DNA of 39,095 nucleotides from Anaerolineaceae bacterium (GTDB lineage: Bacteria > Chloroflexota > Anaerolineae > Anaerolineales > Anaerolineaceae), in assembly GCA_012797695.1 (NCBI GenBank), contig JAAZOQ010000187.1:1-39095 (forward strand), read 5' to 3'. The notes under the pieces were generated by a model. It was not told where the DNA came from. It made no database searches and worked only from the letters and a program-made list of their open reading frames with translations. Position numbers and translations under genes: made by a program. Each line of letters opens with the position of its first letter. Position 1 is the first letter of the stretch. Shown one piece after another: positions 15,941-24,844 of the stretch.

Positions 15941-16920
15941 AACAGGTACTTTTTGAGAAAGAAGATGTCATCAAAATGATCTCAGCCGGGAAGCGATTGG
16001 TCCTGGCTGGAGATGAAAAAAATTTGCTTGACCTGCCCGCCGGTCAATGGATTGGGGGAACCATCCCCTTCTTTATGGGTGAAAATGGCGGTATCTATAC
16101 TACTGAAAAGATCTTCGTGACCGAGATTCCTGACTATGTCAAAAATGCTACCGTCAAAGTTTATGATGAAAACAATGTCAGTCAGGTCTACAACGAAGCT
16201 CCTCGTCATGGGTTCAGCATTATCATCATCCCGGCCTGGAGTGCCACCCATCAGACCTTTGCCCTGAATGCACCAGATTTTCCGGGCTTTGCCAATCGTC
16301 CCTTAATTGGCTGGATTGCGGGAACGGCGATCGAAAATGGGCAAAAACCCAAAATCTTTGATGGCACACGCAGCCTTCCTCTGGAGAACGGCGCCGTGGT
16401 CATGCATGTAGATCTGCCTGCCAATAAAACAGCTGAAATCGACATCATCAACATCTTCGAGCAGGGGAAAGGTGACACTATCACCTTCCCTGAGAACGGC
16501 TTCAGCGTCACGACTGCCTGCATTAACGGACAGCCGCAAAATTTTGCGGAATACCTGCACGAGAAATCCATTGATACCCGGCTTTTGCTGATCACCGACC
16601 TTTACGGTGCCAAAATCAACATCAGCTTCAAGAACATCGACTTCGAAAAGAAACAGGTCAATTTTTACGCTCCGGTCTTTGCCGGCTATCGTTACAAAAT
16701 CGCCAGCCCAGTCGAAGATTATTTTGGCAGTTTTCTGAATCTGGTTCCCCAAGATTCCGGAGAAAGAGCATTCTTCGCCTGCAACTGTATTTTAAACTTC
16801 CTCTACGCTGGTCTGGAAGGAAGAAAATTCGGCAACTTCACCGGCCCCATTACTTTTGGCGAAATCGCTTACCAATTATTGAATCAGACTCTGGTCTACT
16901 TAACCATCGAAGACGTCTGA
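15937..16920 (+). CDS. Conserved protein of unknown function (DUF6976/FIST-like)
   Basis: 327 residues, cytoplasmic, no membrane segment. The N-terminus has ISAGKRLVLAGDEKNLLDL and QWIGGTIPFFMGENGG. The C-terminus (AFFACNCILNFLYAGLEG, then GPITFGEIAYQLLNQTLVYL) resembles the end of FIST sensory domains, where a similar GEI motif and T-V-L strand occur. I recall similar proteins filed as DUF6976, without known function. It probably starts at TTG 15937 with a GGCGGTGA site. It lies directly upstream of the GAF sensor kinase with a 43-base gap, so a sensory partner role in that system is plausible (inference). Confidence 0.65.
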   Translation: MKQVLFEKEDVIKMISAGKRLVLAGDEKNLLDLPAGQWIGGTIPFFMGENGGIYTTEKIFVTEIPDYVKNATVKVYDENNVSQVYNEAPRHGFSIIIIPAWSATHQTFALNAPDFPGFANRPLIGWIAGTAIENGQKPKIFDGTRSLPLENGAVVMHVDLPANKTAEIDIINIFEQGKGDTITFPENGFSVTTACINGQPQNFAEYLHEKSIDTRLLLITDLYGAKINISFKNIDFEKKQVNFYAPVFAGYRYKIASPVEDYFGSFLNLVPQDSGERAFFACNCILNFLYAGLEGRKFGNFTGPITFGEIAYQLLNQTLVYLTIEDV

Positions 16921-16963
16921 CCCGTTTATTTGTAGGATCGCTCATACCGAGTAAGTGGAAAAT

Positions 16964-18751
16964 ATGCGCAAGCCAACCGAACCGGAACGAACAGAATCCA
17001 TTCTCTGCCCTATCGATCAGTTCAATAATTCCTGTGACCCTGTCTCCTGCTTTACTCAACGTCACGCCAATGAAATCGAAACCTTGCTGAGCATTCAACA
17101 GGCGATTACCAGCCAGTTGAACCTGAATGATGTCTTGCAAATGATCGCGGATGAAGCACGTCGTTTAACCTCAGCAAAAATCAGCTTTCTCTACGTGCTT
17201 GATGATGATTTTCTCTCTCTAGCCGCAGTTTCTGGGGTCAAAAGGGACGACAAACTACATAACCTGCGCGTTCCGGTTGCTCAATCCATTGCGGGGGAAT
17301 CGATCCTGACGCATCGGTCGATCATGATCGATGATGTCGAAGAAAATGACGCCCGCATTTACAAAGAAGCCATCAAGCCTTTTGGAAAGATCAGTTGTTA
17401 CCTGACCGTCCCCTTGATCTACCGCGACCATTCAATTGGAGTCATTGCGGTTGCCGACCAATGCAACACGCAGCTTGGAGATGACAGTTTGCGCATCCTG
17501 AGCATGCTGGCCCCCAGCGCTGTGATCGGCATCGAAAATGCACGCATGTACCAGGAACAGCAAGAAAGACGCATCGAGGCCGAAAGTCGGCATCAAATGT
17601 CAGAAAGCATGCGCGTCATGCTGGCCATTCTGAATTCCAATCGTTCCCTGCCTGATATTCTCAAATACATCGTCACGCACGTTAGCAGCCGTCTGCTTGA
17701 ATGCCAGGGTACGGCCATTTTTACGGTACAACCAAAAGACCACTCCCTGATCATCCAGGCCGCGCATGGTCTGCCTTTTGATCTGGTAGATGCTCAATTC
17801 CTGCCCGGCTACGATACCGCGAAAAAAGTGGTGCGCACTGGGTTGCCCATGACGGTCACCTCCGCCCATACCGGTGGAGCAGATGATGATGCCAATTTTG
17901 ATGCCATTTCAGTCGAATGGGCCATGGTCAATCAAATGATCGTCAATTACCAATCCTGGATGGCGGTTCCCCTGGTGATTAAGGGAGAAACTTATGGCGC
18001 TATTTTGATGTATTACAGCGACCCCCATGAGTTCACCAGTGAAGAAATCAACCTGGCTTTGATGTTCAGCGATCAGGTAGCCCTGGCCATCGAAAACGCC
18101 CGTCTGCGCTCCGAAGCTGAAAAGGCTGCTGTCATTGCAGAACGAAACCGACTGGCCCGGGAGCTGCACGACGCCGTCAGCCAAACCCTGTTTTCGGCCA
18201 ATATCATCGCCGAAGTACTTCCGCGCCTGTGGGATCGCAATCAGCCTGAAGCGCGCAAGCGCCTGCTTGAACTGCAGCAATTAACCCACGGCGCGCTGGC
18301 CGAAATGCGCACCCTGCTCTATGAATTACGTCCCTCTGTCTTCAAAGAGGCTAAACTGGGTGAACTGCTCAAACAACTCATCCAGGGCATCTCGGTGCGC
18401 GCTCAAATTCCGATTGATCTCGTCGTGGAAGGAGATGGTCTTCTCCCGGCTGAAGTGCAGATCGTTTTCTATCGCATCACCCAGGAAGCGCTGAATAATG
18501 TTATCAAGCATGCCAACCCCAATCACGTCGAAGTCAAGTTGCAGTATTACCCAGAAAGCGTTTCTCTCACCATCCGTGATGATGGCTGCGGTTTTGATCC
18601 GGAACAGGTCTCACCAGAACATTTTGGCTTGAGTATTATGCAAGAAAGGGCCACCACCATCAACGCAAAATTAAAACTATCCTCCCAACCCGGTAAAGGG
18701 ACGCAAGTTATGGTAACATGGATTCAAGCACCCCTAAAGGAGAAAGTATGA
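16964..18751 (+). CDS. GAF-GAF sensor histidine kinase, NarX/HisKA_3 type
   Basis: About 595 residues. Two GAF domains (roughly 35-200 and 225-380) are followed by a HisKA_3 dimerisation domain with the phosphoacceptor His in NRLARELHDAVSQTLFS and an HATPase domain (FYRITQEALNNVIKHANP N-box, IRDDGCGFDPE G1 box, FGLSIMQERA G2 box). No transmembrane helix is visible, so it is a cytoplasmic sensor, possibly of a small molecule or of redox through GAF domains. The start is taken at the ATG at 16964; a GTG at 16955 is an alternative. Its stop overlaps the response regulator start (ATGA). It may control the aldehyde oxidoreductase genes nearby (inference). Confidence 0.9.
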   Translation: MRKPTEPERTESILCPIDQFNNSCDPVSCFTQRHANEIETLLSIQQAITSQLNLNDVLQMIADEARRLTSAKISFLYVLDDDFLSLAAVSGVKRDDKLHNLRVPVAQSIAGESILTHRSIMIDDVEENDARIYKEAIKPFGKISCYLTVPLIYRDHSIGVIAVADQCNTQLGDDSLRILSMLAPSAVIGIENARMYQEQQERRIEAESRHQMSESMRVMLAILNSNRSLPDILKYIVTHVSSRLLECQGTAIFTVQPKDHSLIIQAAHGLPFDLVDAQFLPGYDTAKKVVRTGLPMTVTSAHTGGADDDANFDAISVEWAMVNQMIVNYQSWMAVPLVIKGETYGAILMYYSDPHEFTSEEINLALMFSDQVALAIENARLRSEAEKAAVIAERNRLARELHDAVSQTLFSANIIAEVLPRLWDRNQPEARKRLLELQQLTHGALAEMRTLLYELRPSVFKEAKLGELLKQLIQGISVRAQIPIDLVVEGDGLLPAEVQIVFYRITQEALNNVIKHANPNHVEVKLQYYPESVSLTIRDDGCGFDPEQVSPEHFGLSIMQERATTINAKLKLSSQPGKGTQVMVTWIQAPLKEKV

Positions 18752-19389
18752 CATCCAGTGGCCCGATTCATGTGATGGTAGTCGATGATCATGCTGTAGT
18801 TAGAAGCGGCATGGAAGCCTTTCTCGACTCTTACGAAGATCTGGAAATGACCGGGTATGCGCGTACCGGTGAAGAAGCCATTGAGAAATGCATCGAGCTA
18901 AAGCCTGATGTCGTATTAATGGATTTGTTGATGCCGGGGATGGATGGAGCGGCTGCGACCAAAGTACTGCGGCAAAAATGTCCCAAAACTCAGGTCATTG
19001 TGCTGACGAGTTCCAAGGAAGCAACCATGATCCAGAAGGCCATTCAGGCTGGCGCTATTGGATATCTGCTGAAAGACGTACAGGCGGATGAAATTGCCGA
19101 AGCCATCCGTCTGGCCCATTCAGGGAAGTCCATCCTGTCGCCCGAAGCAGCGCAGGCTTTGATACGTGCCTCCAGCCAGCCTAACCCACTGGGATATGAC
19201 CTGAGTGACCGAGAACGTGAAGTACTGGCACTAATGGTGAAGGGGCTAAACAATACCGAGATCGCTGCCAAGCTGATCGTTTCACTTTCCACGGTGAAAC
19301 ACCACGTCAGTCACATCCTCTCAAAGCTGGACGCGACCAATCGAGCAGAAGCGGTAGCGCTGGCAGTACAGCACCGCCTTATCAACTAA
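18748..19389 (+). CDS. NarL/LuxR-type response regulator
   Basis: 213 residues. Receiver domain with VMVVDDHAVVRSG (acidic pocket), phosphoacceptor Asp in DVVLMDLLMPGMDG, VLTSSKEATM and YLLKDVQ (conserved Lys). The C-terminal LuxR HTH reads LSDREREVLALMVKGLNNTEIAAKL and STVKHHVSHILSKL. The start at 18748 has AAAGGAG 6 bases upstream and overlaps the kinase stop by 4 bases; a start at 18718 would lie inside the kinase gene. It is the cognate regulator of that kinase and a candidate binder of the palindrome at 24665-24687. Confidence 0.93.
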   Translation: MTSSGPIHVMVVDDHAVVRSGMEAFLDSYEDLEMTGYARTGEEAIEKCIELKPDVVLMDLLMPGMDGAAATKVLRQKCPKTQVIVLTSSKEATMIQKAIQAGAIGYLLKDVQADEIAEAIRLAHSGKSILSPEAAQALIRASSQPNPLGYDLSDREREVLALMVKGLNNTEIAAKLIVSLSTVKHHVSHILSKLDATNRAEAVALAVQHRLIN

Positions 19390-19393
19390 CCCA

Positions 19394-20785
19394 TTACGTG
19401 TTCAGAAATTGCGACTGCGGGCGATAAAGAGAAAGCCCAAGCTGATTCGTCAGATTGTAGGCACAGAACGGAATCAGCTTTCCTTCACGGCTAACGTGAA
19501 TGATATAGCACTCCCGCAAACGTTCAAGATCCAGATTCCAGGCATCTTGAAAGGCCATTCCCGAAATACTAAATGAATAAGTGTTAACGCGCTCCAGAAA
19601 GTCATCCCAACTGCCCAAAATCTGCTTAGGCTCTGAGGTGACCGGCGGTCTGGCAACTGTCCAATGCTTGGCGGTCACCAGACGAGACTTGCGCGAACCA
19701 TCCTGAATTGGGGTGGAGGTCGAGCAGCAGCTACTCGTTTCACGCCGGGTCAAAGGGCGCAGCTCACCCTCCGGCATAAGGACGAAATTGGCATGAAAAG
19801 AGCAATGAGCATTTTCTCCCCCCGGCGGCAAGAAAGATTCGCGCTGAATCCGCCCCTGAGTTTGTTCTGTGATCGCTCGAATCACCTCAGGCAATGTAAT
19901 GCGTTCAGCGTCTGAAGGAGCTTGTGGGTAGCGGCCAAAATAGCTGACCGGCTGAAAATGCACTCCGCGTACCGTTGGGGCGTGAGCCAATGCCAGATCG
20001 ATGATGCGGCCGATTTCATCCGTGTTGATCCCTGGCACCAATGTTGGCACCAAAACTACTCCTATCCCCAAATCGGCACAGTTCCGAATCGCCTGCATCT
20101 TTTGTGCAAAGATTGCCCGGCCGCGCATACGCGAATAAATTTCATCATTTGTTCCATCAAATTGTAGGTAGACGGTACAAAGACCTGCATCTTTCATCTT
20201 CGCCAGATAAGCCACGTCGCGCGAAATGCGCAGTCCATTGGTATTCAATTGAAAAAAAGTGAAGCCCAGGCTTCTCCCTAATGTGATGATCTCAGGGAGG
20301 TCATCACTCATGCACGGTTCCCCACCTGAGAGTTGAATGTTGAATGGGCCGCCAGCCTGCAGCAAACGCCTGTACCATCCCTCTATTTTTTTCAGCGAGG
20401 GTTCACTTGAAGAATCTTTCTTGCCGGCACTGGCAAAACAAAATTTGCATTTCAGATCACAGCGTTCGGTGACATCAAAAAGAACGCAGCAAGGTTCCTG
20501 ACGATGATCGGCACAAAGTCCGCAATCAAACGGGCAACCCTTGTCGATCGAAGTAAAAGGCTGTTGAGGGAAAACAGGTACTTTGGGCCTGGCCCACTCA
20601 GTAAAACCGGGGGTTCCACGCCAGATCACGGTGCGGTAAAACCCATGCTGTGGGCATTCTTTTTCGAGATAAACATCTTCTCCATACCGGACGCGATTTG
20701 CCGGTAAACGTTTCAGACAAACCGGGCATACACTCTCCGTGGATGAAAGCAAAGTCCCCTCGGCAAAAATATCTTGATTTATCAT
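19394..20785 (-). CDS. trsS: Radical SAM protein TrsS, cysteine form
   Basis: About 463 residues. An N-terminal zinc-finger-like region (CPVCLKRLPANR, CPQHGFYRT) is followed by GCPFDCGLCADHRQEPCC and the radical SAM motif ERCDLKCKFCFASAG (CxxxCxxC), then LSGGEPC, TNGLRI and the C-terminal MAFQDAWNLDLERLRECY and LIPFCAYNLT blocks. I recognise this as the TrsS family, found with Mop-type molybdenum oxidoreductases; many members carry selenocysteine. Here the likely Sec site is the ETSSCCSTS stretch with Cys codons and no in-frame TGA. The role is probably in cofactor or active-site maturation, not proven. It ends the maturation operon, 4 bases from the convergent response regulator stop. ATG at 20785; a GTG at 20794 is possible. 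Confidence 0.85.
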   Translation of the reverse strand: MINQDIFAEGTLLSSTESVCPVCLKRLPANRVRYGEDVYLEKECPQHGFYRTVIWRGTPGFTEWARPKVPVFPQQPFTSIDKGCPFDCGLCADHRQEPCCVLFDVTERCDLKCKFCFASAGKKDSSSEPSLKKIEGWYRRLLQAGGPFNIQLSGGEPCMSDDLPEIITLGRSLGFTFFQLNTNGLRISRDVAYLAKMKDAGLCTVYLQFDGTNDEIYSRMRGRAIFAQKMQAIRNCADLGIGVVLVPTLVPGINTDEIGRIIDLALAHAPTVRGVHFQPVSYFGRYPQAPSDAERITLPEVIRAITEQTQGRIQRESFLPPGGENAHCSFHANFVLMPEGELRPLTRRETSSCCSTSTPIQDGSRKSRLVTAKHWTVARPPVTSEPKQILGSWDDFLERVNTYSFSISGMAFQDAWNLDLERLRECYIIHVSREGKLIPFCAYNLTNQLGLSLYRPQSQFLNT

Positions 20786-20812
20786 TCCAGTCACTTCTAT
20801 TTTAGGATTCCC

Positions 20813-21256
20813 CTAACGATCACTTGCAGAAAGGTCAAAGCCATTTTCAACCAGTAATTCCTTGGCGCGCTGATAAGTTGCCGCGATCAAATTTGGACAA
20901 ATTTCGGCTACCTTCTTCCGATCTTGCCCCACCAGGTTCTCGCAGTGGATTCCTCCGCAAGGCACACCATATTCCTGCTTAAACCACTTGAGCAGATCTT
21001 CGATCATAAACATCAGCCGTGGCTCGTCCTCTTCTTCGGGAAGACCACGGCCAGCATAAAGCCCCAGCATGCAAACCGCACCGGTCAGGGCCCCACAGAC
21101 ATCACCGGTATACCCCAGGCCTCCTGCCAGCCCCTGCATTGCCCGAATCAGATCGGGGTTCTCCTTCCCCTGCATCTCCAGAGCCATTTTCAGTATGACT
21201 TGGCTGCAGGAAAAACCCTGCGCCTTAAATTCCATCATTTGTTCGAGGTCATCCAT
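20813..21256 (-). CDS. C-GCAxxG-C-C family protein (DVU_1555 type)
   Basis: 147 residues with the family pattern: GFSCSQV, GGLGYTGDVCGALTGAVC (the GCAxxG-like core, here GALTG), CGGIHCENL and EICPNLI. Five or six spaced cysteines suggest metal or cluster binding and a redox role. An AAAGGAG site lies 7 bases before the ATG. It sits between the methyltransferase and TrsS genes, the order I recall for the Desulfovibrio locus of this system. Probably a redox partner of the maturation proteins; function not established. Confidence 0.85.
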   Translation of the reverse strand: MDDLEQMMEFKAQGFSCSQVILKMALEMQGKENPDLIRAMQGLAGGLGYTGDVCGALTGAVCMLGLYAGRGLPEEEDEPRLMFMIEDLLKWFKQEYGVPCGGIHCENLVGQDRKKVAEICPNLIAATYQRAKELLVENGFDLSASDR

Positions 21257-21289
21257 AATAAGACTCCTTTAATGACGAGTTCTGTCGTC

Positions 21290-22024
21290 TCATTTGCCAT
21301 TCCTCTTCTTTTTCTGCGCAACGCACAAAAAATAACTGATCTTCGCTCGAGAAACCGCCAGCACCAGATCAAAGGGATCCAGCGATAAGTTCTCCGGGTT
21401 GATCAGTGTATTCAAATCGGCTCCAGCACAAAAAGCGGAAAGTGCTTCTGCATGATCTTCCCAAACCGCCAGAGAGAAACCAGATCGCTGCAGTATGTCC
21501 CAGAGTTCTTTTTGTGCGAAGGCATTTGCCAGACAGCTATTGGGAACCAATCTGCGAATTTCTGATAACTGGTCAGGGACGCGCGCATAAAGGTCCGTCA
21601 AGATCAGCACACCCGTTTGCTGAAGAACGCGATGAATTTCTATCAGTACCCCAGACAAATCCTGAAACACGGATAAACTGCATTCACAAATCACCGCTTC
21701 TAAAGAAGAAGTTTGAATCGGCAAATGCAGGGCATCCCCCTGTATGCCCGGAAATGTCCGCGAGTTTGCAAGTTCTGGCTGGAGCAAAGTTCGTGAAAAA
21801 TCCAGCCCGAAAGCCGGGTATCCCAGACCACGCAAATAGCGAACTGTTCGACCCGTTCCACAGCCCAGATCCAAAACATGATCTCCTGGGCCAAGCGAGC
21901 CAAGTTCTACCGCGCGTCGGGTCAATTCACTCCCGCCCGGATGAAGAGTTCCCCCCATCATCGGGCTGCAGGTTGTTTTCTCATAGAGACTCACCGATGC
22001 AGGCGGCATCTGCGCTGTCGTCAC
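21290..22024 (-). CDS. trsM: SAM-dependent methyltransferase TrsM (DVU_1556 type)
   Basis: 244 residues, class I methyltransferase. The SAM motif is HVLDLGCGTGRTVRYL, then FGLDFSRTLLQPE, and the family-specific VICECSLSVFQDL with TDLYAR. The stretch GGTLHPGGSELTRRAVEL at the N-terminus is typical of TrsM rather than of ubiquinone methylases. It starts at GTG 22024 with TAGGAG 6 bases upstream and 9 bases after the small CxxC gene. It always travels with TrsS-type radical SAM genes in the examples I know, so it probably methylates a cofactor or protein during oxidoreductase maturation (inference). Confidence 0.85.
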   Translation of the reverse strand: MTTAQMPPASVSLYEKTTCSPMMGGTLHPGGSELTRRAVELGSLGPGDHVLDLGCGTGRTVRYLRGLGYPAFGLDFSRTLLQPELANSRTFPGIQGDALHLPIQTSSLEAVICECSLSVFQDLSGVLIEIHRVLQQTGVLILTDLYARVPDQLSEIRRLVPNSCLANAFAQKELWDILQRSGFSLAVWEDHAEALSAFCAGADLNTLINPENLSLDPFDLVLAVSRAKISYFLCVAQKKKRNGK

Positions 22025-22033
22025 AGGCTGCTC

Positions 22034-22246
22034 CTATTTATCTTCCACTGCTCTTTCGACTTCAGCCATCTTCCCAAGTGCCAGATCTTCAGGTACCAGC
22101 ACCAATCCACACTTGGGGCAGCGCAGAAGATCTACCGGGTAAGAATTCCCCAGGTAAGATACCATCACCTTTCCCGGTTCAAGTGGAACATGACATTTCG
22201 AGCAGGTCCAGTGGCCCTGAGCAATGGCTTGAACTACTTCGCTCAT
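22034..22246 (-). CDS. Small CxxC zinc-ribbon-like redox protein (DVU_1557 type)
   Basis: 70 residues with two CxxC pairs (WTCSKCHVPLEPG and RCPKCGLVLVPE), rubredoxin- or zinc-ribbon-like. It begins with a strong AAGGAGG site and overlaps the preceding gene by 4 bases. Small proteins of this type accompany TrsS and TrsM and are called redox proteins; whether the metal is iron or zinc is unknown. Confidence 0.85.
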   Translation of the reverse strand: MSEVVQAIAQGHWTCSKCHVPLEPGKVMVSYLGNSYPVDLLRCPKCGLVLVPEDLALGKMAEVERAVEDK

Positions 22247-24540
22247 GATCTGCCTCCTTCGAGAAGTTCCATGCGATGACTATAGGCATTGTGAATCACG
22301 TAGTGATCCTCCTCGACTGAGTAATCTACCCAGTAGGTCACCCGAGTGGGTTTGTAATGTGCCAGGAAATGACCATTCTCCTGCTGCAAAAATTTACTCT
22401 GGGTACGTTCAGCATATTCGATCACTTTTTGGAGATCCTCGGTCAAGATCAAGCGATCTTCAAGAAGTTGCTTTACCTCATCAGAAAAAACCAATTGAAT
22501 CGACTCATAATTTTCGTGGTCAGGCATCGTTTCACTCCAGATTTCTTTGAGCATCTGCTCTTTGAGACGGGCACGATTCTCATGCCGCTGCGAGAACCCT
22601 GGCCCCTTACGTTCGGCACGGGTACGCAAATCACTGGCATAGAAAAGATCCAGCAAATGCAAAGTGGATTTGCCATGATTGGCAAAGAAATCGCGGCACA
22701 TGGAACAATAAGTCAAATAATCATTGGCGCTCTCATGAATCCGCCGCTCAATGATCTGCTGCGATAACGGAGGGTTCGCCAACCAGGTTTGCCCGCCGAA
22801 ACTGCAGCAAGTCGTCTTTTCGCGATTGAGCGGTAATTCTTCAATACGATAACCCATTTTTTGTGCCAGACTGCGTACGCTCGTATGAATTTGTGATTCA
22901 TAGCGGGTAGAACATGGGTCATGAATGGAAACAACCCCACCTTTTTTAGAAACCGCCCCTTCCGGCAATCCATATTGATCAAAGATCTCCCACAATGACA
23001 CAATGGGTAAATCAGGCAAATTGTTCTTGAACACCTGATAGCAGCTGGAACAGGCCAGAACTACCTTCGGTTTACCCAATTCTGCATAGTGAGCCTTGAA
23101 TTCCTCCAGCGCTGCCTGGAATATCTCTCGCTCGCCGGCCCAATCTGCCGGTGCCCCGCAGCAGCCCAGCATCAAACCTACCTGTGGCAAATGGTCCTCT
23201 AAATAAGCATATACCTGCTTCACCTGCTCCGGGGCCGAAGCACTGAGCTGGCAGCCCGGGAAGAAAACATATTGGCTTGAATCCGTGCCCGGCTGATTAC
23301 GGGTCAATGAAAAATGCGGACTGTTGCTAAATGCCATGTCGCGCAAGGCAAAGTCGTGCGCTGAGGGAGGCATGTGGCCCTGTTCCACCATCGTCTGGCG
23401 GGCTTCCTTACACAACGCGCCCATATCCAGGTGCGTGGGGCAAACCTCTTTGCATTGGCCGCACAAACTGCACGAATTGATCATTTTATTGAACAATCGT
23501 GTCCCCATCACAATCGAGAGGTTGTTATAGATCTGTCTGACGTATTTCTTCGGATAGCCGCCGTAGAAGGAGAGATACTCGCAATCCTTAACGCATTCCA
23601 TACACTCACATTGCAAGCAGCGGGCAGCCTCACTTTTTGCCTCCTCTGCCGTGTACCCCTTGCCGCGCATGTGAGTTACTGGCTGCCGCGATTCCCCAGC
23701 CATGTTCGTGTACAGACAGCTCTCATAAGGCCCTTCATTGACCCGGGATGCCGTCAACGAAACCTTTTGGATCGAGCGATCCATAGAAACCGCGGCGATG
23801 CGGCCATCTGACATAGCCGTAATGAAAGGCAACTCTTTTTGACTGCCAACCTCACTACCAGCAAAAACCCCAGGCAAAGCAGTGCTGCGCGTCACCGGAT
23901 CGATGGCACCCAGTACAGATTCGCGGCCCGCCCCGACCGCCACATAGACCGCATCGAACTCGTGCTGCAACTGTCCCAGAGTGATCCGGTTGGAATCCGC
24001 ATTAAAGCTAACCGCTGTATTAAGATGCACCTCAATGCCCAGCTGCAGCAAAGCTTCGATCTCTTTTTCCAACACAGCATGAGGTAAACAGTCCTCAGCA
24101 AACGAGCGCAGCCTTCCCCCGAGTACGCCAGATGCTTCATAGATCACAACCGTATAGCGTTTGTGAGCCAGATCGTAAGCCGCAGTCAGCCCACTGATCC
24201 CACCACCCACAATCGCCACACGCTGTTTACGGCGTGTGAGCGAGGAAGCCTTTTCTTCTGCCGGGCTGCCCAATTCGACGCAAACACGTTCCAGGTCAGC
24301 CACAGCAATGGGCTCATGGCGCAGGCACACCTCACGGCAAGGCTGTTCACAGATACGACACGTCAGCGTCGCAAAAGGCAATGCCTTTTTGAGAGTTTGC
24401 AGTCCAGCAGTGAAATTCCCTTGCTGCACATTCGCGCACAGCGTCCGCACATCCACGTGCATCGGACAGCTCGCAACGCAAGCCGGGGCGCATTCTTGAA
24501 TACACTGTGTTTCCAGATCGTGCAAATGATTTTGATCCAT
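22243..24540 (-). CDS. Pyridine nucleotide-disulfide oxidoreductase / dicluster-binding protein
   Basis: 765 residues, multi-domain. N-terminal Fe-S module with CIQECAPACVASCPMHV and CRICEQPCREVC, as in GltD/NfnB-like proteins; a flavoprotein part with VAIVGGGISGLTAAYDLA (FAD Rossmann); then a ferredoxin-type pair (CLQCECMECVKDC, SCSLCGQCKEVCP); and a C-terminal heterodisulfide reductase-like CCG region (FFPGCQL, LMLGCCGAPADW, ACSSCYQVF, TTCCSFGGQTW). It could pass electrons between NAD(P)H, ferredoxin and a disulfide. I recall this architecture as the dicluster protein near selenoprotein oxidoreductase genes. It is the first gene of the minus-strand maturation operon, divergent from the aldehyde oxidoreductase, with an AGGA site before the ATG. 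Confidence 0.87.
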   Translation of the reverse strand: MDQNHLHDLETQCIQECAPACVASCPMHVDVRTLCANVQQGNFTAGLQTLKKALPFATLTCRICEQPCREVCLRHEPIAVADLERVCVELGSPAEEKASSLTRRKQRVAIVGGGISGLTAAYDLAHKRYTVVIYEASGVLGGRLRSFAEDCLPHAVLEKEIEALLQLGIEVHLNTAVSFNADSNRITLGQLQHEFDAVYVAVGAGRESVLGAIDPVTRSTALPGVFAGSEVGSQKELPFITAMSDGRIAAVSMDRSIQKVSLTASRVNEGPYESCLYTNMAGESRQPVTHMRGKGYTAEEAKSEAARCLQCECMECVKDCEYLSFYGGYPKKYVRQIYNNLSIVMGTRLFNKMINSCSLCGQCKEVCPTHLDMGALCKEARQTMVEQGHMPPSAHDFALRDMAFSNSPHFSLTRNQPGTDSSQYVFFPGCQLSASAPEQVKQVYAYLEDHLPQVGLMLGCCGAPADWAGEREIFQAALEEFKAHYAELGKPKVVLACSSCYQVFKNNLPDLPIVSLWEIFDQYGLPEGAVSKKGGVVSIHDPCSTRYESQIHTSVRSLAQKMGYRIEELPLNREKTTCCSFGGQTWLANPPLSQQIIERRIHESANDYLTYCSMCRDFFANHGKSTLHLLDLFYASDLRTRAERKGPGFSQRHENRARLKEQMLKEIWSETMPDHENYESIQLVFSDEVKQLLEDRLILTEDLQKVIEYAERTQSKFLQQENGHFLAHYKPTRVTYWVDYSVEEDHYVIHNAYSHRMELLEGGRS

Positions 24541-24604
24541 AACGAATCCTGTTGACCCTTTTCACGAAAACGAAGTATTCAGTTTTGCTAATTTTTCTTC
24601 TCTC

Positions 24605-24610
24605 AGTATA
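24605..24610 (-). promoter_or_regulatory. Candidate -10 box of the maturation operon
   Basis: TATACT on the minus strand, with a weak -35 (TTGTTC) 17 bases upstream, about 65 bases before the ATG at 24540. Only partial consensus. Confidence 0.35.
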
Positions 24611-24664
24611 GAGAGAATATTCTACAGGAACAACCGTCAAGAGTAGCGTTTTGGCATCGGTCAA

Positions 24665-24687
24665 CTGACCCATTTTAAATGGGTCAG
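24665..24687. promoter_or_regulatory. Palindromic operator candidate between divergent operons
   Basis: A perfect inverted repeat: arms of 11 bases (CTGACCCATTT and AAATGGGTCAG) with a single central T. It lies between the divergent maturation and aldehyde oxidoreductase operons, about 30 bases upstream of the plus-strand -35 box. No U-run follows, so a terminator is unlikely. It fits a dimeric regulator controlling both directions. Confidence 0.65.
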
Positions 24688-24717
24688 GCGGCCAGTGCTG
24701 AATTATCCGAGTGCACG

Positions 24718-24746
24718 TTTTCACCGGGCCATAAACCTTCTATGAT
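24718..24746 (+). promoter_or_regulatory. Candidate promoter of the aldehyde oxidoreductase operon
   Basis: TTTTCA (24718-24723) and TATGAT (24741-24746) are 17 bases apart. The start of transcription would be near 24753, about 90 bases before the ATG. The -35 matches 4 of 6, so an activator may be needed, which suits the palindrome just upstream. Confidence 0.5.
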
Positions 24747-24844
24747 GAAGATGATACCAAGCAAAGCGGAAAAGTTTCAACTGAATATCTTTCGTAGTTC
24801 CTGAAACCATCCAAATTCAACAAAAATTTATTAAGGAGGTAAGG

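Noticed and set aside
19394-20785. Selenocysteine in TrsS
   Set aside because: The frame has no in-frame TGA; the candidate position has Cys codons.
21406-22248. A 280-codon open frame on the plus strand
   Set aside because: It is antisense to the methyltransferase and small CxxC genes, both clear family members, and its composition is not protein-like.
24665-24687. Intrinsic terminator
   Set aside because: It sits between divergent genes and has no U-run on either side, so an operator is the better reading.
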